Shown here: positions 24,680 through 36,773 of the stretch, one piece after another
Layout: every line of letters begins with the position of its first letter
How positions within the stretch are numbered: the first letter of the stretch is position 1
Assembly (NCBI RefSeq): GCF_900496995.4
Contig: NC_044018.1
Coordinates: 29,492,047-29,556,046 of the forward strand
Length of the DNA: 64,000 nucleotides
Source: Aquila chrysaetos chrysaetos
Lineage: Eukaryota; Chordata; Aves; Accipitriformes; Accipitridae
Direction of reading: 5' to 3'
The notes under the pieces: generated by a model
What the model saw: only the letters and a program-made list of their open reading frames with translations
What the model was told of the DNA's origin: nothing
The model's database searches: none
Program-made: the position numbers and the translations under genes

Positions 24680-24800
24680 CGGAGCACTGCTGCGCCGCCG
24701 CCCCGCCCCGCCCCGCCGACACCCGGCCCCGCCCCGTGCTCGCGCACCCCCTGGCGGCCGGGAGGACCGAGGGGAGGCGCGGGGCGGGGACATGGTTGGG
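24440..24800 (-). promoter_or_regulatory. SLC48A1: SLC48A1 CpG-island promoter and first exon region
   Basis: This is a dense CpG stretch around the SLC48A1 start codon, with several CCCCGCCCC boxes (24693-24740, Sp1-like) just upstream of the ATG on the minus strand and no obvious TATA box. It is bounded by a minisatellite on each side. CpG-island promoters are commonly bidirectional. The exact start site cannot be read from sequence. Confidence 0.65.
24541..24679 (-). CDS. SLC48A1: SLC48A1 coding exon 1
   Basis: Encodes residues 1-46 plus one base: [20 protein letters not shown], the first transmembrane helix, then [12 protein letters not shown]. The donor is G|GTACGA on the minus strand. 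A GTAGCG eight bases further along would break the phase needed by exon 2, so the first donor was chosen. Confidence 0.95.
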
Positions 24801-25862
24801 GGGCGGGGGGGGTCGTGGGGACACGGGGGGACACGGGGTGGACGTGGGGGGCGTGGGGACACGGGGGGACAGCGGAGGGTATGGGGGCGTGGGGACATTG
24901 GGGAGGGGACATGGAGGGGGGGACGGACACGGGGGACATGGGGGACACGGGGTGTGCATGAGGGTGTGGGGACACGGGGGGACAGCGGAGGGTATGGGGG
25001 GCGTGGGGACATTGGGGACGTGGGGGACACGGGAGGGGACATGGGGGGGGACGGACACGGGGGACATGGGGGACACGGGGTGTGCATGAGGGTGTGGGGA
25101 CACGGGGGGACAGCGGAGGGCATGGGGGGCGTGGGGACATGGGGGACGTGGGGGACACGGGAGGGGACATGGAAGGGGGGACGGACACGGGGGGACATGG
25201 GGGACACGGGGGGACATGGGGGACACGGGGGGTGCATGAGGGTGTGGGGACACGGGGGGGCGTGGGGGACACCGGGGTGGGGACATGGGGGACACAGGAG
25301 GACACAGGGGACACGGAGGCATGGGTGGGTGGGGACGCAGGGGGACACGGGGGGGTGCGTGAGGGTGTGGGGACATGGGGACACAGCGGAGGGCATGGGG
25401 GGCGTGGGGACATTGGGGACATGGAGGGGTGGGGACACAGGGGGACATGGGGGACACGGGGTGCATGAGGGTGTGGGGACACGGGGGGGCGTGGGGGAAC
25501 GTGGGGGACGCAGGAGGACACAGGGGACATGGAGGCATGGGGAGGTTGGGCTATGGGGACATGGGGGGGGACACAAAAGAGACATGGAGGGTGTGGGGAC
25601 ACGGGGGGACACTGGAGGGCATGGGGGGCGTGGGGGACACAGGTGGACACAGGGGACATGGAGGCATGGGTGGGTGGGGACGCAGGGACATGGGGGGACA
25701 CGAGGGAGACGCGGAGGGCATGGGGACATGGGGGGTTGGGGACACGAGGGCGGGAAGGTGGGCACATGGAGGCATGGGAGGGGACGTGGGGGGCATGGGG
25801 TTAGGTGGGGGGACGCAGGAGGCGTGAGGACACGGGGACACTGGGAGGTGGGGGAGCACATG
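24790..25862. repeat. GGGGACA-type G-rich minisatellite, copy 2
   Basis: The repeat composition is the same as at 1-985. A higher-order period of about 130 bases is visible: the block starting tgtgcatgagggtgtgg recurs at about 24952 and 25082 with the same internal order of variants. It begins about 110 bases upstream of the SLC48A1 start codon and is G-rich on the plus strand, that is, pointing away from SLC48A1. Confidence 0.95.
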
Positions 25863-25968
25863 GGGTTGGGGACGTTCTCTGCGCAGCTTTCGCTTCCTCT
25901 CGGGCAGTTTCCCTTCTTTAACCAGCACCGTCCTGCTCGGTTGTGGCATTGTGGCTTTGGGGGCACCT

Positions 25969-25974
25969 AATAAA
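25969..25974 (+). terminator. Candidate poly(A) signal of a divergent non-coding transcript
   Basis: AATAAA is followed by a U/G-rich run (AGTTTTGGGGCTTTTCTG) about 15-30 bases on. Upstream, a TCTCTGCGCAG acceptor-like site ends at 25885. Together they resemble a short terminal exon transcribed away from the SLC48A1 promoter. In copy 1 the hexamer reads ACTAAA (1093-1098). No transcript evidence is available here. Confidence 0.3.
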
Positions 25975-26434
25975 AGTTCTTAAATAGTTTTGGGGCTTTT
26001 CTGTTCTCTTTTTCTCCCCCCCCCCTTTTTTTTTTAAACCGTTTTTTCATTTTCTGAGCTGCCAGCTGGGTTTGGCTGCGCTTAAACCCAGGAGGCAGAA
26101 ACTTGGAGTGGGGGTGGAGACAAGAATGGGCTTTTTCTACCTATTTCGAATCAATTATTAATTGCACTTGTGTAAACGGTGCATCGTCTGCTGCTCAAGG
26201 ACGGCAGGGACGGATGCTCTGCCCAGAGCCTGGGAATCCATTACTTGCTCTGTTCCAGCTCATAATGTTTTTTCCTTAATTTTCCGGGTTTAGTCTCTAC
26301 CAAGATGATCTTTCCAGGCCTGGGAAATTGCAGCTTGGCTGCTGTGACCGCACGCAGAGGAGTCCCTGCTCTAGATGGCAGCAGCCTCCTTCCCTTTCAG
26401 TCTGAGACATCCCTGAAACAACATCTCCCCTTCC

Positions 26435-26820
26435 CTCTTTCACTTTATCCAGCGAGGTCTTGAAAACCACCAAGGATGGAGTTTCTCTGTACATCCCATG
26501 TGAACGTCTCTGACTTCAGCCTCCTGCTGTGAACCACCACGGAGAACCTGGTTCCATCTTCTCAACAACCAACTTGTAGTTGCTCAAGGCTGCTGTTATG
26601 TGACCCCAAGACTTTTCCGTTCTTTAGGTTGAACAAATGCCTTTTCCTCAGCTTCTCCTCATGGACAACCTCCAGCTTCCAACCATGCTCCAGCCTCCAA
26701 CCATCTTGGTGGCCATCCATTGAATTCACTCCAGTTCATTGACATCTATCTCATACTGGTGGACCAAAACTGGTCACAGCATCCAGGTGTGGTGCAACGA
26801 GTGCTGAGTGGAGGGGAACA
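26435..26820 (-). mobile_element. Old CR1-like LINE fragment (copy 2)
   Basis: The same diverged CR1 3' pattern as at 1560-1945, carried along by the block duplication and therefore not an independent insertion. Confidence 0.6.
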
Positions 26821-29800
26821 AGTGACAAACCATTGGAGAACGTGGGGAGGATGTGGAGGACACTCTTTTTTTGGAGGACATGATGATGAGGACAGTCATG
26901 GCAGGTCTGCAAATGTTGACGTTCATTGGGGCCGAGAGATGTGGCTGAGGATTCAGCTCTGCCAGTTCAAGAGCAGGTCATGGGATCTGAGAGCGGAGAA
27001 AATGTTTATGCAGTGTGACCGACCCGTGAAGCCTTATCACATTCTTGGCTGAAGAATCGGAAAAATTCACGGGGGAGCTCACCGCAGGGCTTGGAGGAGA
27101 ACGGCATTTCTTGGACCGCGCCATGGGATGTTATTCTGTGCACACCTCATGCCTGAGATGCTGAACGCGCATCGGTCACGGTCACTGGGGAAAACATGGA
27201 TAATCTTGCAGCTCGTTTGGGTTCAGCAATGCCGAGTCTCAGCCTGACGCATCCCAGGGCTGAGCACAGTCCTCAAAGACTCGGTGACATTAATAAAATA
27301 TCAGGTGCCCTTGGGATGGATGGCTGCAAAGATCTGCTTGTTCTGGGTGCCTTTGGCTGGGGGAAGGACATGCTGTTAGTGGTTTTTTAGCATAAAAACC
27401 TTGAGACCTGCAAAAACCCCTCTTTCCTGATGCCTCCTGCAGCCGCTGCAGGAATTCAGATGCTGCGTGCACATACCTGAAAGCAGAATAAGCGGCGTCA
27501 GCAAACGCCAGTCAGCTATTCTGTGTCAAAACAGGTAAAATCAGCTCCATCTCCATTCTCTCTGCCCAGACTTTTCTCACACCTACTTTCCGCCAATTAC
27601 CCAGCAGAAATTTGGAGATGACTTCTATAGTGTCATGCCAACTCTGCTGAGTCTGCCTGAACGGCTGGTGCCAAAGACAAAAAGATTTTGTGGAATAATT
27701 TTTTTACGGGTAGAAAACCTCTCTGACTTGATCAGAAACAAGAAAGTCTGTTTTTTTGCAGATGATTAAGGTTCAAATAGATCATTTAGGGAAGATTAAG
27801 CCACAGCAGAAAATCATCCAGAAGGATTTGGGGTGATCTAATAAGGGGAGCAGGTTTTGGGGAGCAGGTCTATCACTTAGACCAACCTCAGAGATGGTCA
27901 ATGTGTCTTTTAAAAGGATGCAGGAGGGATCTGGAGATCACAGGTGGGTAGATCTGTCTCCAGGCTGGGTGATGGGTTCGGGAGACCTTGGGCTTTTCCC
28001 ATAGAAAACAGGACGTCAACGCGGGTAAATACTGGGAAAGAGTAAATGCTGCTTTGGAAAGTGGAATAAAGTGGTCTCGTGGACGTGATCTACATCAATT
28101 TCTAAAGAAATCCATTCTGTTGTGCTCCTTCACCTTTGCTGATGGGAAGGAAGCGCTCTCCTGCATTAGTAACCATCCACCAGATGAGACTCAAGAGCTG
28201 GTGGGAGATCGGCTGCCGGCTCTCCCCACGCACCTACGTCTGTCGGTGCATCCCAGCTCTGTGCCGGGCACGGGGAGGCACGAGGAGGTCATGAAGAGGT
28301 GCTGAGATACGGGGCAGGTTTGGAGGATGGGTCCGTTGAGGAGCTCGGCTCAAGGGTGCAGGTACCAGCTCTGATGTGTGATAGGACTCAGGAGCAGAAT
28401 CGACACGCAGAAATACGTTGGGCTGCAGCTGATACCCACCAAAAGCCGATGAAGAAGAGAGCGGTGCGTGCATCCCTTCATCAGAAACAGGATGAGAGCG
28501 GCGATGCTGTTTGCGATAGGCACCCGGCGGGGTTGACATCACCCTCGGAAGGCTGCTGCCGTGCAGATGTACGTGTCCGGACCAGCAGGCAGTGAGAGAA
28601 ACAGGCACTTCGGGGCATGAGTCACCTCGTCCCGAGGTAAAGATCTCAGCCAGCTCAGGAGAATCGCACCCAAGAAGCGATTGCACCTTAAATCCCTGCC
28701 AGTACCGTGAAGGCAGGTCTGGCAGCTGCCAAGGAGCGTGCGCCTCGATGCCTGCAGAGTCTGGGTTTGGGCAGCAATCGGTTTTTTGACCAGTTTGGTG
28801 TTACAATGCAAAAGCACGTTGATCCCCAGGTGGAAAGGCAGTGCTACGTGGATTAGCATCCCCCCCCAACACCCCCTCAGCAAATGGGATTCTCTCCATC
28901 CACAGAACAACCCCAAATCTGCAGGAGGTAACAAGAAGCTGAGTGTGCATGGAGGTGCTCGGGGGTGATCAGTCTATAGGTCCTCCTGTCTTGCCCAGGA
29001 GACATATGCGATCACCGGACGAGAGTCCTGCACTGTGTCCAGCTGACCACCAGGCTTTTTTAGGATGCTAAGCTAGCGGAGATGTGGCTTCCATGATTCC
29101 CTGAGCCCCTGCATCACCCTTGTCCACGACTGTGTCTGTTCTTGGACAAGATGAGTTTGGCGCATCCTCAGCCAAGCAGAGGGGGAGGCAGTCACCCACA
29201 CATTGGAAGCAATAGCAACCTCAGACTGGCCCTAGGATTAAGATGATTAGAAGCTGCTGGAATTTGCATGGCCTAATTAAAGATTCACTGAGCAGACACA
29301 ATGAGCCAGAGCTGTAGCAGCTAGCCCGGCGCTCGCTCCGTGTTTCCCCATGGGCTGCTCTGGGTCATATTTCAGGGCAAGATTCACATCACATCATTAG
29401 GAAATCCCTGCTCTCACGGGACCGGGTGGGAGCTGTGTCCTCCAGGCACGTAGGGACACAATAGCCCCGGAGAAGGGGACAGCCGGGTGTTTTAATGCCC
29501 AGCTTACGGCAGAGCTGTTCATTTTGCCTTGCAAGCCGTCCGAGGCTGAGTTAAACCCAGCTTTGCATCCTGGCTGACCGCAGGGAGAGCTGGAGACAGG
29601 GGAGGGATGGCCGCCAGCCCCTCTGCAGCCGGCAGAGACCTTTCCCGAGCAGTTTATGGCCGCTCCGCATTAGCAGGAGCCCACGGCAGCGGCTGCTGCC
29701 CACTCTGGGACATCCCCACCCCAGGACACCCCCACCCTGAGCGGCCGTGGGTGGCCATGCTCCGAGGGGTGGAAACCTCCAGCAAGCGAAGGCGGATAAG

Positions 29801-30721
29801 ATGGAAATGAGCAAGCGGGGGAAAAGGAGGAGTAACCTCCTCAGATGCGAATACAGATGTTCCTGTTCAACAGCTCAAATTTGGCCTGCTTGCATTTCTC
29901 AGCCTAATGATATTTTTTTCACCTCTCGACCCAAAATGGGCTTCCCGGCTCCTTGGCATTGCCCACAACAGCGGGAAACCCCGGATGGCATCTTAATTTT
30001 GCAGAGATTTGGACCTTGGCCCTTTTCTCCACCACCAGCACCTGGTTGCCAGGTTGCCCAGAGCAGAGTCTTTCTCCTGGTTATTGCTCCTGCCTGCAAA
30101 GTCACAGCAACAGCTGGGAAACAGCCGGATTTACCGGATGAGGGATTGCCTTCCTCCTCCTCCCTCCGCCCCGCACGCCGTAGGTGGGAAAGCTGGATGG
30201 TGGCTGGATCTGGGAACAAAAGGAGGAAAATCATTCGAGATGGGGGTAGCCCTGTTTGTTTTCAGAGAGCTGGAAACAGGCTGGTATTTTATCCCGCTCA
30301 TCTCTTGAGAATTTGTCCTTGAGGCTTTTTTTTTTTTTTTCGTCCTTTAAAGAAGCATTTCACATATGGGAGTAACTGGAAAAAATAATGATTTAGACCT
30401 TGTGAATATTAAAGACTCAAAGGCAAAAGGAAGAAGGAAAAGTTAAGGAAATGGGGAGGTCCCAGCCCTTCCTGGTTCAAGGGAGGGTTACAAATGCTGC
30501 CTGAAAATGGCCCTTTGGGAAAAAACTATTGTTTTTCCTTCTCCTCTCATTAATCCTTCCTTAAACCCCTGCCGCAGGTACCTACCAGTTCCTCATGGGC
30601 TCCCACCCAACTCTGGTCACTGTGAAACCCACAGTGGTCTGTCATTCAATTTGCGGGTGCTGGCTCTCGGGGACATGGTCCTTCAGATGCCACCAAGCCC
30701 CCTGAAAAATTTCAGTTTCCC

Positions 30722-30812
30722 AGTGATTTGGTGTCTGTCCTGGTGATTCGGTGTCTGTCCTGGTGATTTGGTGTCTCGGTGACTCAGTGTCTCTGTTTTG
30801 GTGTCTCCTCCA
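30722..30812. repeat. Short imperfect tandem repeat (GTGATTTGGTGTCTGTCCTG-like)
   Basis: About four decaying units of roughly 22 bases, each containing GGTGTCT or AGTGTCT preceded by GTGATT or GTGACT. Confidence 0.7.
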
Positions 30813-31031
30813 TGGGTCTAAAGGACTTTGTAAGGCAAAGCTTCTTAATTTGAACATTTCCAAGGGGCTGCAGCCGTCACATGAGCTCAGCCAGGCTGAG
30901 ATGTGACAGGCCCTGAGTCTGGTTTTCTTCCTTAGGTTGGTTTGCGTACAAAAATGAGACCTGCCTGGGACCATCCTGTGCACTGAGACCCGCTGGTGCA
31001 GGGGTGCTGACATCCACGTGTGATGAACTGG

Positions 31032-31133
31032 ATTAGGTTTAGGCTTAGGCTTAGGCTTAGGCTTAAGCTTAGGTTTAGGTTTAGGGCTAGGAGAAGGGTT
31101 AGGGTTGGGTTTAGGGCTGGATTTGGATTAGCA
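31032..31133. repeat. Degenerate interstitial telomere-like tract
   Basis: Contiguous hexamer-like units on the plus strand: TTAGGT, then TTAGGC repeated four times, TTAAGC, then TTAGGT, TTAGGT, TTAGGG, with further TTAGGG and TTAGGGTTGGG units to about 31133. Vertebrate telomeres are TTAGGG, so this is an interstitial, mutated telomere-type array of about 100 bases. Confidence 0.75.
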
Positions 31134-34100
31134 AATGCCCCTTTGCCGCCTGTGCCAGGCAGACACACACCTTGCAGCTCTGCAGACCTGATGGGCACTG
31201 CTGCCCACGCACCCCTGCCTGCCCTCCCCAGCATCGCCCCGGCACCCGCCTGCCTGCAAAACGCAACACGGCCGAGGATTTCCTTTAATCTTGCTTTTCC
31301 CAAGTGAAATCTGCCACTTCTAGAGCAACCGTAACGCTAATTGTTCGTGATTTAGAGATATTTTGTCTGCGAAGGGAGGTGAAAGCCATCTTTTTCTGGA
31401 GGGCTGATGATAAGCCCTTGCTGGACTCAGATCTGAAGTGTTTACAGCTCTTCGGAGACGCAAATCTGGGAATCATGTTTCAGGAAGAATTGTAAGAAGC
31501 AAACTGGGTATGGAAATACTGGGAGAACAAGATGCATCATGCTCACCAAATGATAATTAAAGGAGTAGCAAATGCAACTGCCTGGGAAACTGAAATCTTC
31601 CTTCCTAAAAGAGCAGCATCACTTCCATGACAGCATATTCCTGCTCAAGTTAGAATCCAATCAATGATCCTAAAATGGCTAATATGGCTATAGTTATGGC
31701 TAAATGACTATGGCTAAAATAATACCTATAGCTGTTTTATTTTCAACAAAAAAAAAAGCATACGATAGCTTGTGTTAATTCCAGAATAGCTGCTAATTCT
31801 GTACCAATTAGGAGATAAAACGCAGAAGCGGAACTGCTTATTAAATTACAAATCATGCAGACTAAATCCGAAGATTATTTAACGCCAAGTGTTTCAGTAA
31901 GACACTTGCAAAACTGCGTTGGAATAATAATGTCACTGTGGAAGTAGTATTAATCAAAGTAATGAAAATATAAATTAGGAAAGGCTTAGCCAATAAAAAG
32001 GAAATATATATAGTTTGAGGAAAAGAAATACATAAAGTAGCTACATTAAAGAATAAAACAACATGCTTAGAGTGCAGTAATTTAGAACCATTTTCCCTAG
32101 AATCGTATTTTCAACACTGATTTGTTATCTTGTCCTGGTAAGCCAAAGAGATGATAAATATAAAAGATTTCTTCTATAACCATCTGCCAGCAAATACACT
32201 CATCAGTAATACAAAGAGTTCAGCCATTTCTTCTTGAGTTTCTTCTGTGCAAATGCACTAGACCCTAGCACTAATCTTTATGAAACGATGCCAAAATAGG
32301 TGGTATAATGGAAATAGCAGCACTTAACTCTTTCTGCCTTTGGGGACCGGTCACAGGAGGGGAAGCAGGTTTCAGCATTTTGCTGCCCCGTGTATCTGCG
32401 GTTCCTCTTTAGGACAGCCCCGGGGTTATTAACAGCCCCGACGCATCTCGCCATCTCCGCCGATGCTGCGATTCAGCATTTCCGAGCTCCGTCGGGCGTT
32501 TCCTTAAACAACCCGGCCCTCGCAGCTCCTTATCTCATCTGCCGAAGCCCCTTCGGGTTTTAATGCCAGGCTCCGGTTTGCTGCAGCGACAGCCCGGCAT
32601 GCCGGGCATGGAGGCAACCGAATGCCCTGAGTTTGCAAAGAGGCTGAAATAGCAGCTCTGCAAACCTGTGCCCATCGTTTCAGGGCGAGTGAGAGATGAG
32701 AGCGTTGTTAATGAGATGTGACCCTGGTTTGCGGGAACATCACTAAACCACTTGCAATCAAATAATCTTGGGACGAGCATCACCGTCTGTAATTTAATAA
32801 GCAATTCTGGGTCTGTAGCTTAGCCCTTAATTGCTGCAGAATTAACTTCTGTTTGTCAGCCAGCACAAAGCTGTGTCCAAAAGGTGAGGACACAGGGTCC
32901 TGCCATCCCGTATGTGCTTGGGGACAGCAGGAGGGACCTCGACGGGTCCTCGTCCCGCGGCTGGGCAGGGGACGGTGCAGGATACAGAGATGGAGGAGGC
33001 GTGCAGCACAGTCAGGAAATCTAACCTAAACCCGTGACCATTTTTTCATCCAGGGGAAATAAACCCCATCCTTGCACGGCCGACAAGGCGGCAAAGTTGA
33101 CTGGTCAACCCAAAGCCACGGCACCTGCCCGTCGAGGTTGCAACACAGCCCTGCGCGCGGCTTTCTGCCCACGCCGTCACACGTTTGCACGTGCAAACCC
33201 GTCGCCCCGGTCCTGCGAACACCCGAACGCCGACAGCCGCCCGCCGCGGTGCCGGGCTGGCACCGTTCCACCGCACGCGGGGCAGGGGGAGTCCCCCCGG
33301 GAGCCGCCGGCCGGCGTGGGCACCCGGTCCTCGGTGGGAAAGGCCAGCCCTGGAGCTATAAAGAGCATTAGCCTGACATCTCACGAGCTTTATTCAGTGC
33401 TGACACTGTGCATTTGCTGCTTTTCCCACAGAAAGCCGGGGCCGGCCCGCTGCGTTCCTGGAATGCTATTTTATCCCCAATTTGATTTACGAAAGAGCCC
33501 GAGAGGAGCCTGGAGATGGAGAGGGCTTTCAATTGGCTTCAGAGATCTTGCAGGCAGAAGGGGAAAAGCTGGGAAAACGCCCCAGAAAACGCCTGGCGAG
33601 GTTTTTGGGGTGGGCTTGAGGGGTCCGAAGCAGCAGCCCCCGGTGCAGGCACGGTTGGGGGCTCAGCGGGGACCCTTCCCCTTGGCAGAGCTGCACCCCA
33701 GCCCCACGGCAGCACCCCCACCACCCCCCCGATTTTACCCCCCGCCCATTACTTTCGCCCAGTCCTCAGCATCGCCCCAGGACAGCCTATTTCTGCTGCC
33801 ACCTTTATTTATACTCAGCTATTTAAAGCTTCAGGCTGTAGGCAACGTCTGGGCGCTCGCCCTGGGAATGCCGAGTCCCTCAACCAGGGAAACGACCACA
33901 AAATACGGCCGCTGCCTCCAGCCCCGCTGCCGATTCCACCACCGAAGGGAGGGAGCTTTGCCGTGGGCCCCGAGATGGGTAACCGGGGCTGCAGCGAGCC
34001 CCGGGGAGCAAACGCCAGCCCTGTCCGTCACCTTGCAAACCCTGCTCTGATTTACAGCCCCTGGGAAGGGGCCAGGAAAGGTTTCCCAATCCCGCTGATG

Positions 34101-35720
34101 GGGTTTATTGTAGGGATGCCGAGCGGGAATGCTGTCCGCGAACTCCCAGACCTCGGAGAGCTTCTCATCTCCCAGGGAACAAACACATCTTGCTGGAGAC
34201 TTGGCTCCGGGTAGCTGCCACCGCGGTCCCTTGGTGATCGGGGGAGGCGGGTGCGTGTCAGAGCAGCCTTGAAATTAGTGATTTGTGCTAACGAACAATG
34301 GGGAGGCGACCGGCAGCCGCGAGCCCTTGGCTCCAGCATTGCGAGGGGGGACTCAGCCTGCCCGTCAGGGCTGAGGTACCCGCGCCGGGGGCACCGCTGC
34401 CGGGCAGTAAATCACGGGGAGACGGGAGGTGACAAAGCAACACTAAATCATTTGTGCCTTGAACTCCCCATGAAAATGGGAATCTTTTTTTTTTTTTTTG
34501 GCCAAAACGTGGGCGATAACAGCTGTTCTTATGAATTATCTGAGTCCTTAAACGCATAGATCAAAGCCTGCAGGATTTTGTTAAGGGGCGTGCATCAGTC
34601 CCAGCCCATGCCACTGAAGACCTGAGCACTGATGAGATTTGAGGGGTCAAACAGCCATTTGCACTGACGCCAGCACTACCAGTCTCACTGGGAAAGATCT
34701 GGGAGCAGCAGCTGAAAAGTCTCCCTTAGCAAAGTCACCTGGCTCCAGCAGGTCCCATAAGCCGAACACGCTCCGCACGAAAGGCGCATTTCCACGGGGC
34801 CAGGCCTGCCTTCTCCGGGAGATTAATTATTATTCAAGTGCAGATAAAATGAGCAAGTTAAATACAGCGATAAAGAGTTAGATAAAGCAGAGCTGCTCTG
34901 TTTGCATTTTATGGCAAGGCAGGAGCTCTCTGCTCGGAGCTAACCAGACTCGGGCAGCTGGTGCAGCCTGTTGGAAACGTGTCCCTGCGGCCGGAGCCGG
35001 TGACCCAGCACGCCGGCTGGGCACGCGGTTGCTGCACGGCAGCAATCCTCCGGCATTCCTGCACCTAGTTTGAACCTGGAAAAGCTGCAGGGGAAGTGCA
35101 CGGGGTTGTTGGATGCTGGGTTTCTCCACAATTGGGATCCCACGCTGGTCATCACTGGTCCAGAGAGCTCTGCCATCGGATGAGTGACATCCCGCATAGC
35201 TCAGCGATACCCCTGTGCCGTACGTCGCTGGCTCCGGTGGGCTATATTATACAGCACTGCTGCGTGATGCTCTCACACCCCATCCCTAAAGCATCTTACT
35301 GGGCCGGTACAGACAGGACACTGAGCTGGATGGAGCCAGTTCAGGGTTTCCAGAGCTGCCATCCCTGGAGATGCTGGACCACGCACTGGCCTGTGGTGGG
35401 ATGCTAATGCCTGATTTCCCGGGGGATTCAGACTTCCAGCAACACCCACAGCACACAGCGGCTGTGGGGTCCGTGCGGAGGATTGCCACCCCGGCTCCTC
35501 ATGCACCATCCTGCTTGCCGAGCGAGCGGGGCCGCTCCGCACCATTCCCTGCCAGAACAGCTGCACCAGCCACGATCTTGGAAAGTTTTCTAAGCTCCAC
35601 CGGGGCTGGGAGCCGTTCCCAGGAATGCAGGGTGGGAGGAAGCAAGGAGGCGGTGGCAAAGGGGCAGGCAGAGCTCTTTGGCAAGGGTGACAGGGCACCC
35701 TTCATCTCTGGGTCTAAACT

Positions 35721-35913
35721 GGGATGGGATGGGGTGGGATGGGGTGGGATGGGGGGGGATGGGGGGGGATGGGATGGGGTGGGATGGGGTGGGATGGGGT
35801 GGGGTGGGATGGGATGGGATGGGGTGGGATGGGGTGGGGTGGGATGGGGTGGGATGGGGTGGGATGGGATGGCATGGGGTGGGATGGGGTGGCATGAGGT
35901 GGGATGGGGTGGT
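35721..35913. repeat. GGGAT/GGGGT pentanucleotide array
   Basis: Roughly 38 tandem five-base units of GGGAT and GGGGT with a few GGCAT variants, on the plus strand. Every unit supplies a G run of three to five, so the plus strand has strong G-quadruplex potential. Open frames on both strands through it are artefacts. Confidence 0.97.
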
Positions 35914-36711
35914 GGAAGCATCAGCCAAGATGCAGGGAGAGGGAGAGGAACCACCCGTGGTCCTTGGTGGGGCCAAGGCAGGTGTCACGTCCTTGGCGTG
36001 TTGTGCTGCATCCGCACGCAGCCGCTCGGGTGGGGCTCCCCTGGGGAAACGCCGCTCCAAGAGCCTCCTGCCTTCCTCAGACCTCTTCCTCCTTCTCTTA
36101 ATTGGCTCTAATTTGCATGGGGGGGGCATGTCTGTGCAAGGCAGGGATCCCTCGCCCATGTCAGCAGAGATCCAGGGGCCTGTCAAAGGTGAGCGAATCC
36201 TTGATATGCAAAGCGCAAGGCAGCCCAGAGCACTTTCCATCAGGCCGGGGAACTTTCCAAAGGTTCCTCCCTGCAGCAGCCGAGCCAGCATCCTCCCTCG
36301 GCGCGGCGGTGAGGCCGTATCCTGGCCCGCTGCCCCGGGAGCGTTTCTATCACAGCACCAGCTCCTTGAGAGCAGGAGCAGCTCTCAAGACTTGATCCCA
36401 GATGGGCTTTGCCAGCCAGCGACAGGCAGCCGAGCAGGAGGGAGTTTGCTTGAACTCCAAGCTGCATTTGCCGGTGTGAAACTCTCTTTCCACGACCCGC
36501 TTCGGGCTGCGGCAGGAGCTGGCTGCGGCCAGGGAGGTTTCCTTTATAATGGGCTGCGGGGGTTGGGAGGGGCTGCAAAACACCGCGCTGGGAGCCCAGT
36601 TTCATTTAGTGTGAAGTTTGTGCATGTCGCAAACCCAATGCCACCCAGAGCGGATGGATGCCTGGGAAATGACAGCTTGGGAGCCCTCCCAGGGCCCTCG
36701 GTGCGGCCCAG

Positions 36712-36773
36712 GAGAGATGCACACGTGGGTGGAGGAGATGCACACGCAGGCAGATGCACACGCAGGCAGCGGA
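36712..36773. repeat. Small GATGCACACG tandem repeat
   Basis: Four imperfect units containing gatgcacacg in about 60 bases, spaced by gtgggtggag or caggca. Confidence 0.7.

Larger units (their letters stand above)
24812..30116. repeat. Copy 2 of the 5.2-kb near-identical duplicated block
   Basis: This is the partner of 1-5241. Here the block is continuous with unique sequence on both sides (the SLC48A1 promoter at left, 30117 onward at right), so it is the better candidate for the true genomic position. It holds the GGGGACA array, an old CR1 fragment and unique non-coding sequence; I recognise no gene in it. Confidence 0.93.

Noticed and set aside
31032-31133. Chromosome end
   Set aside because: The telomere-like tract is short, degenerate and flanked by ordinary sequence on both sides.
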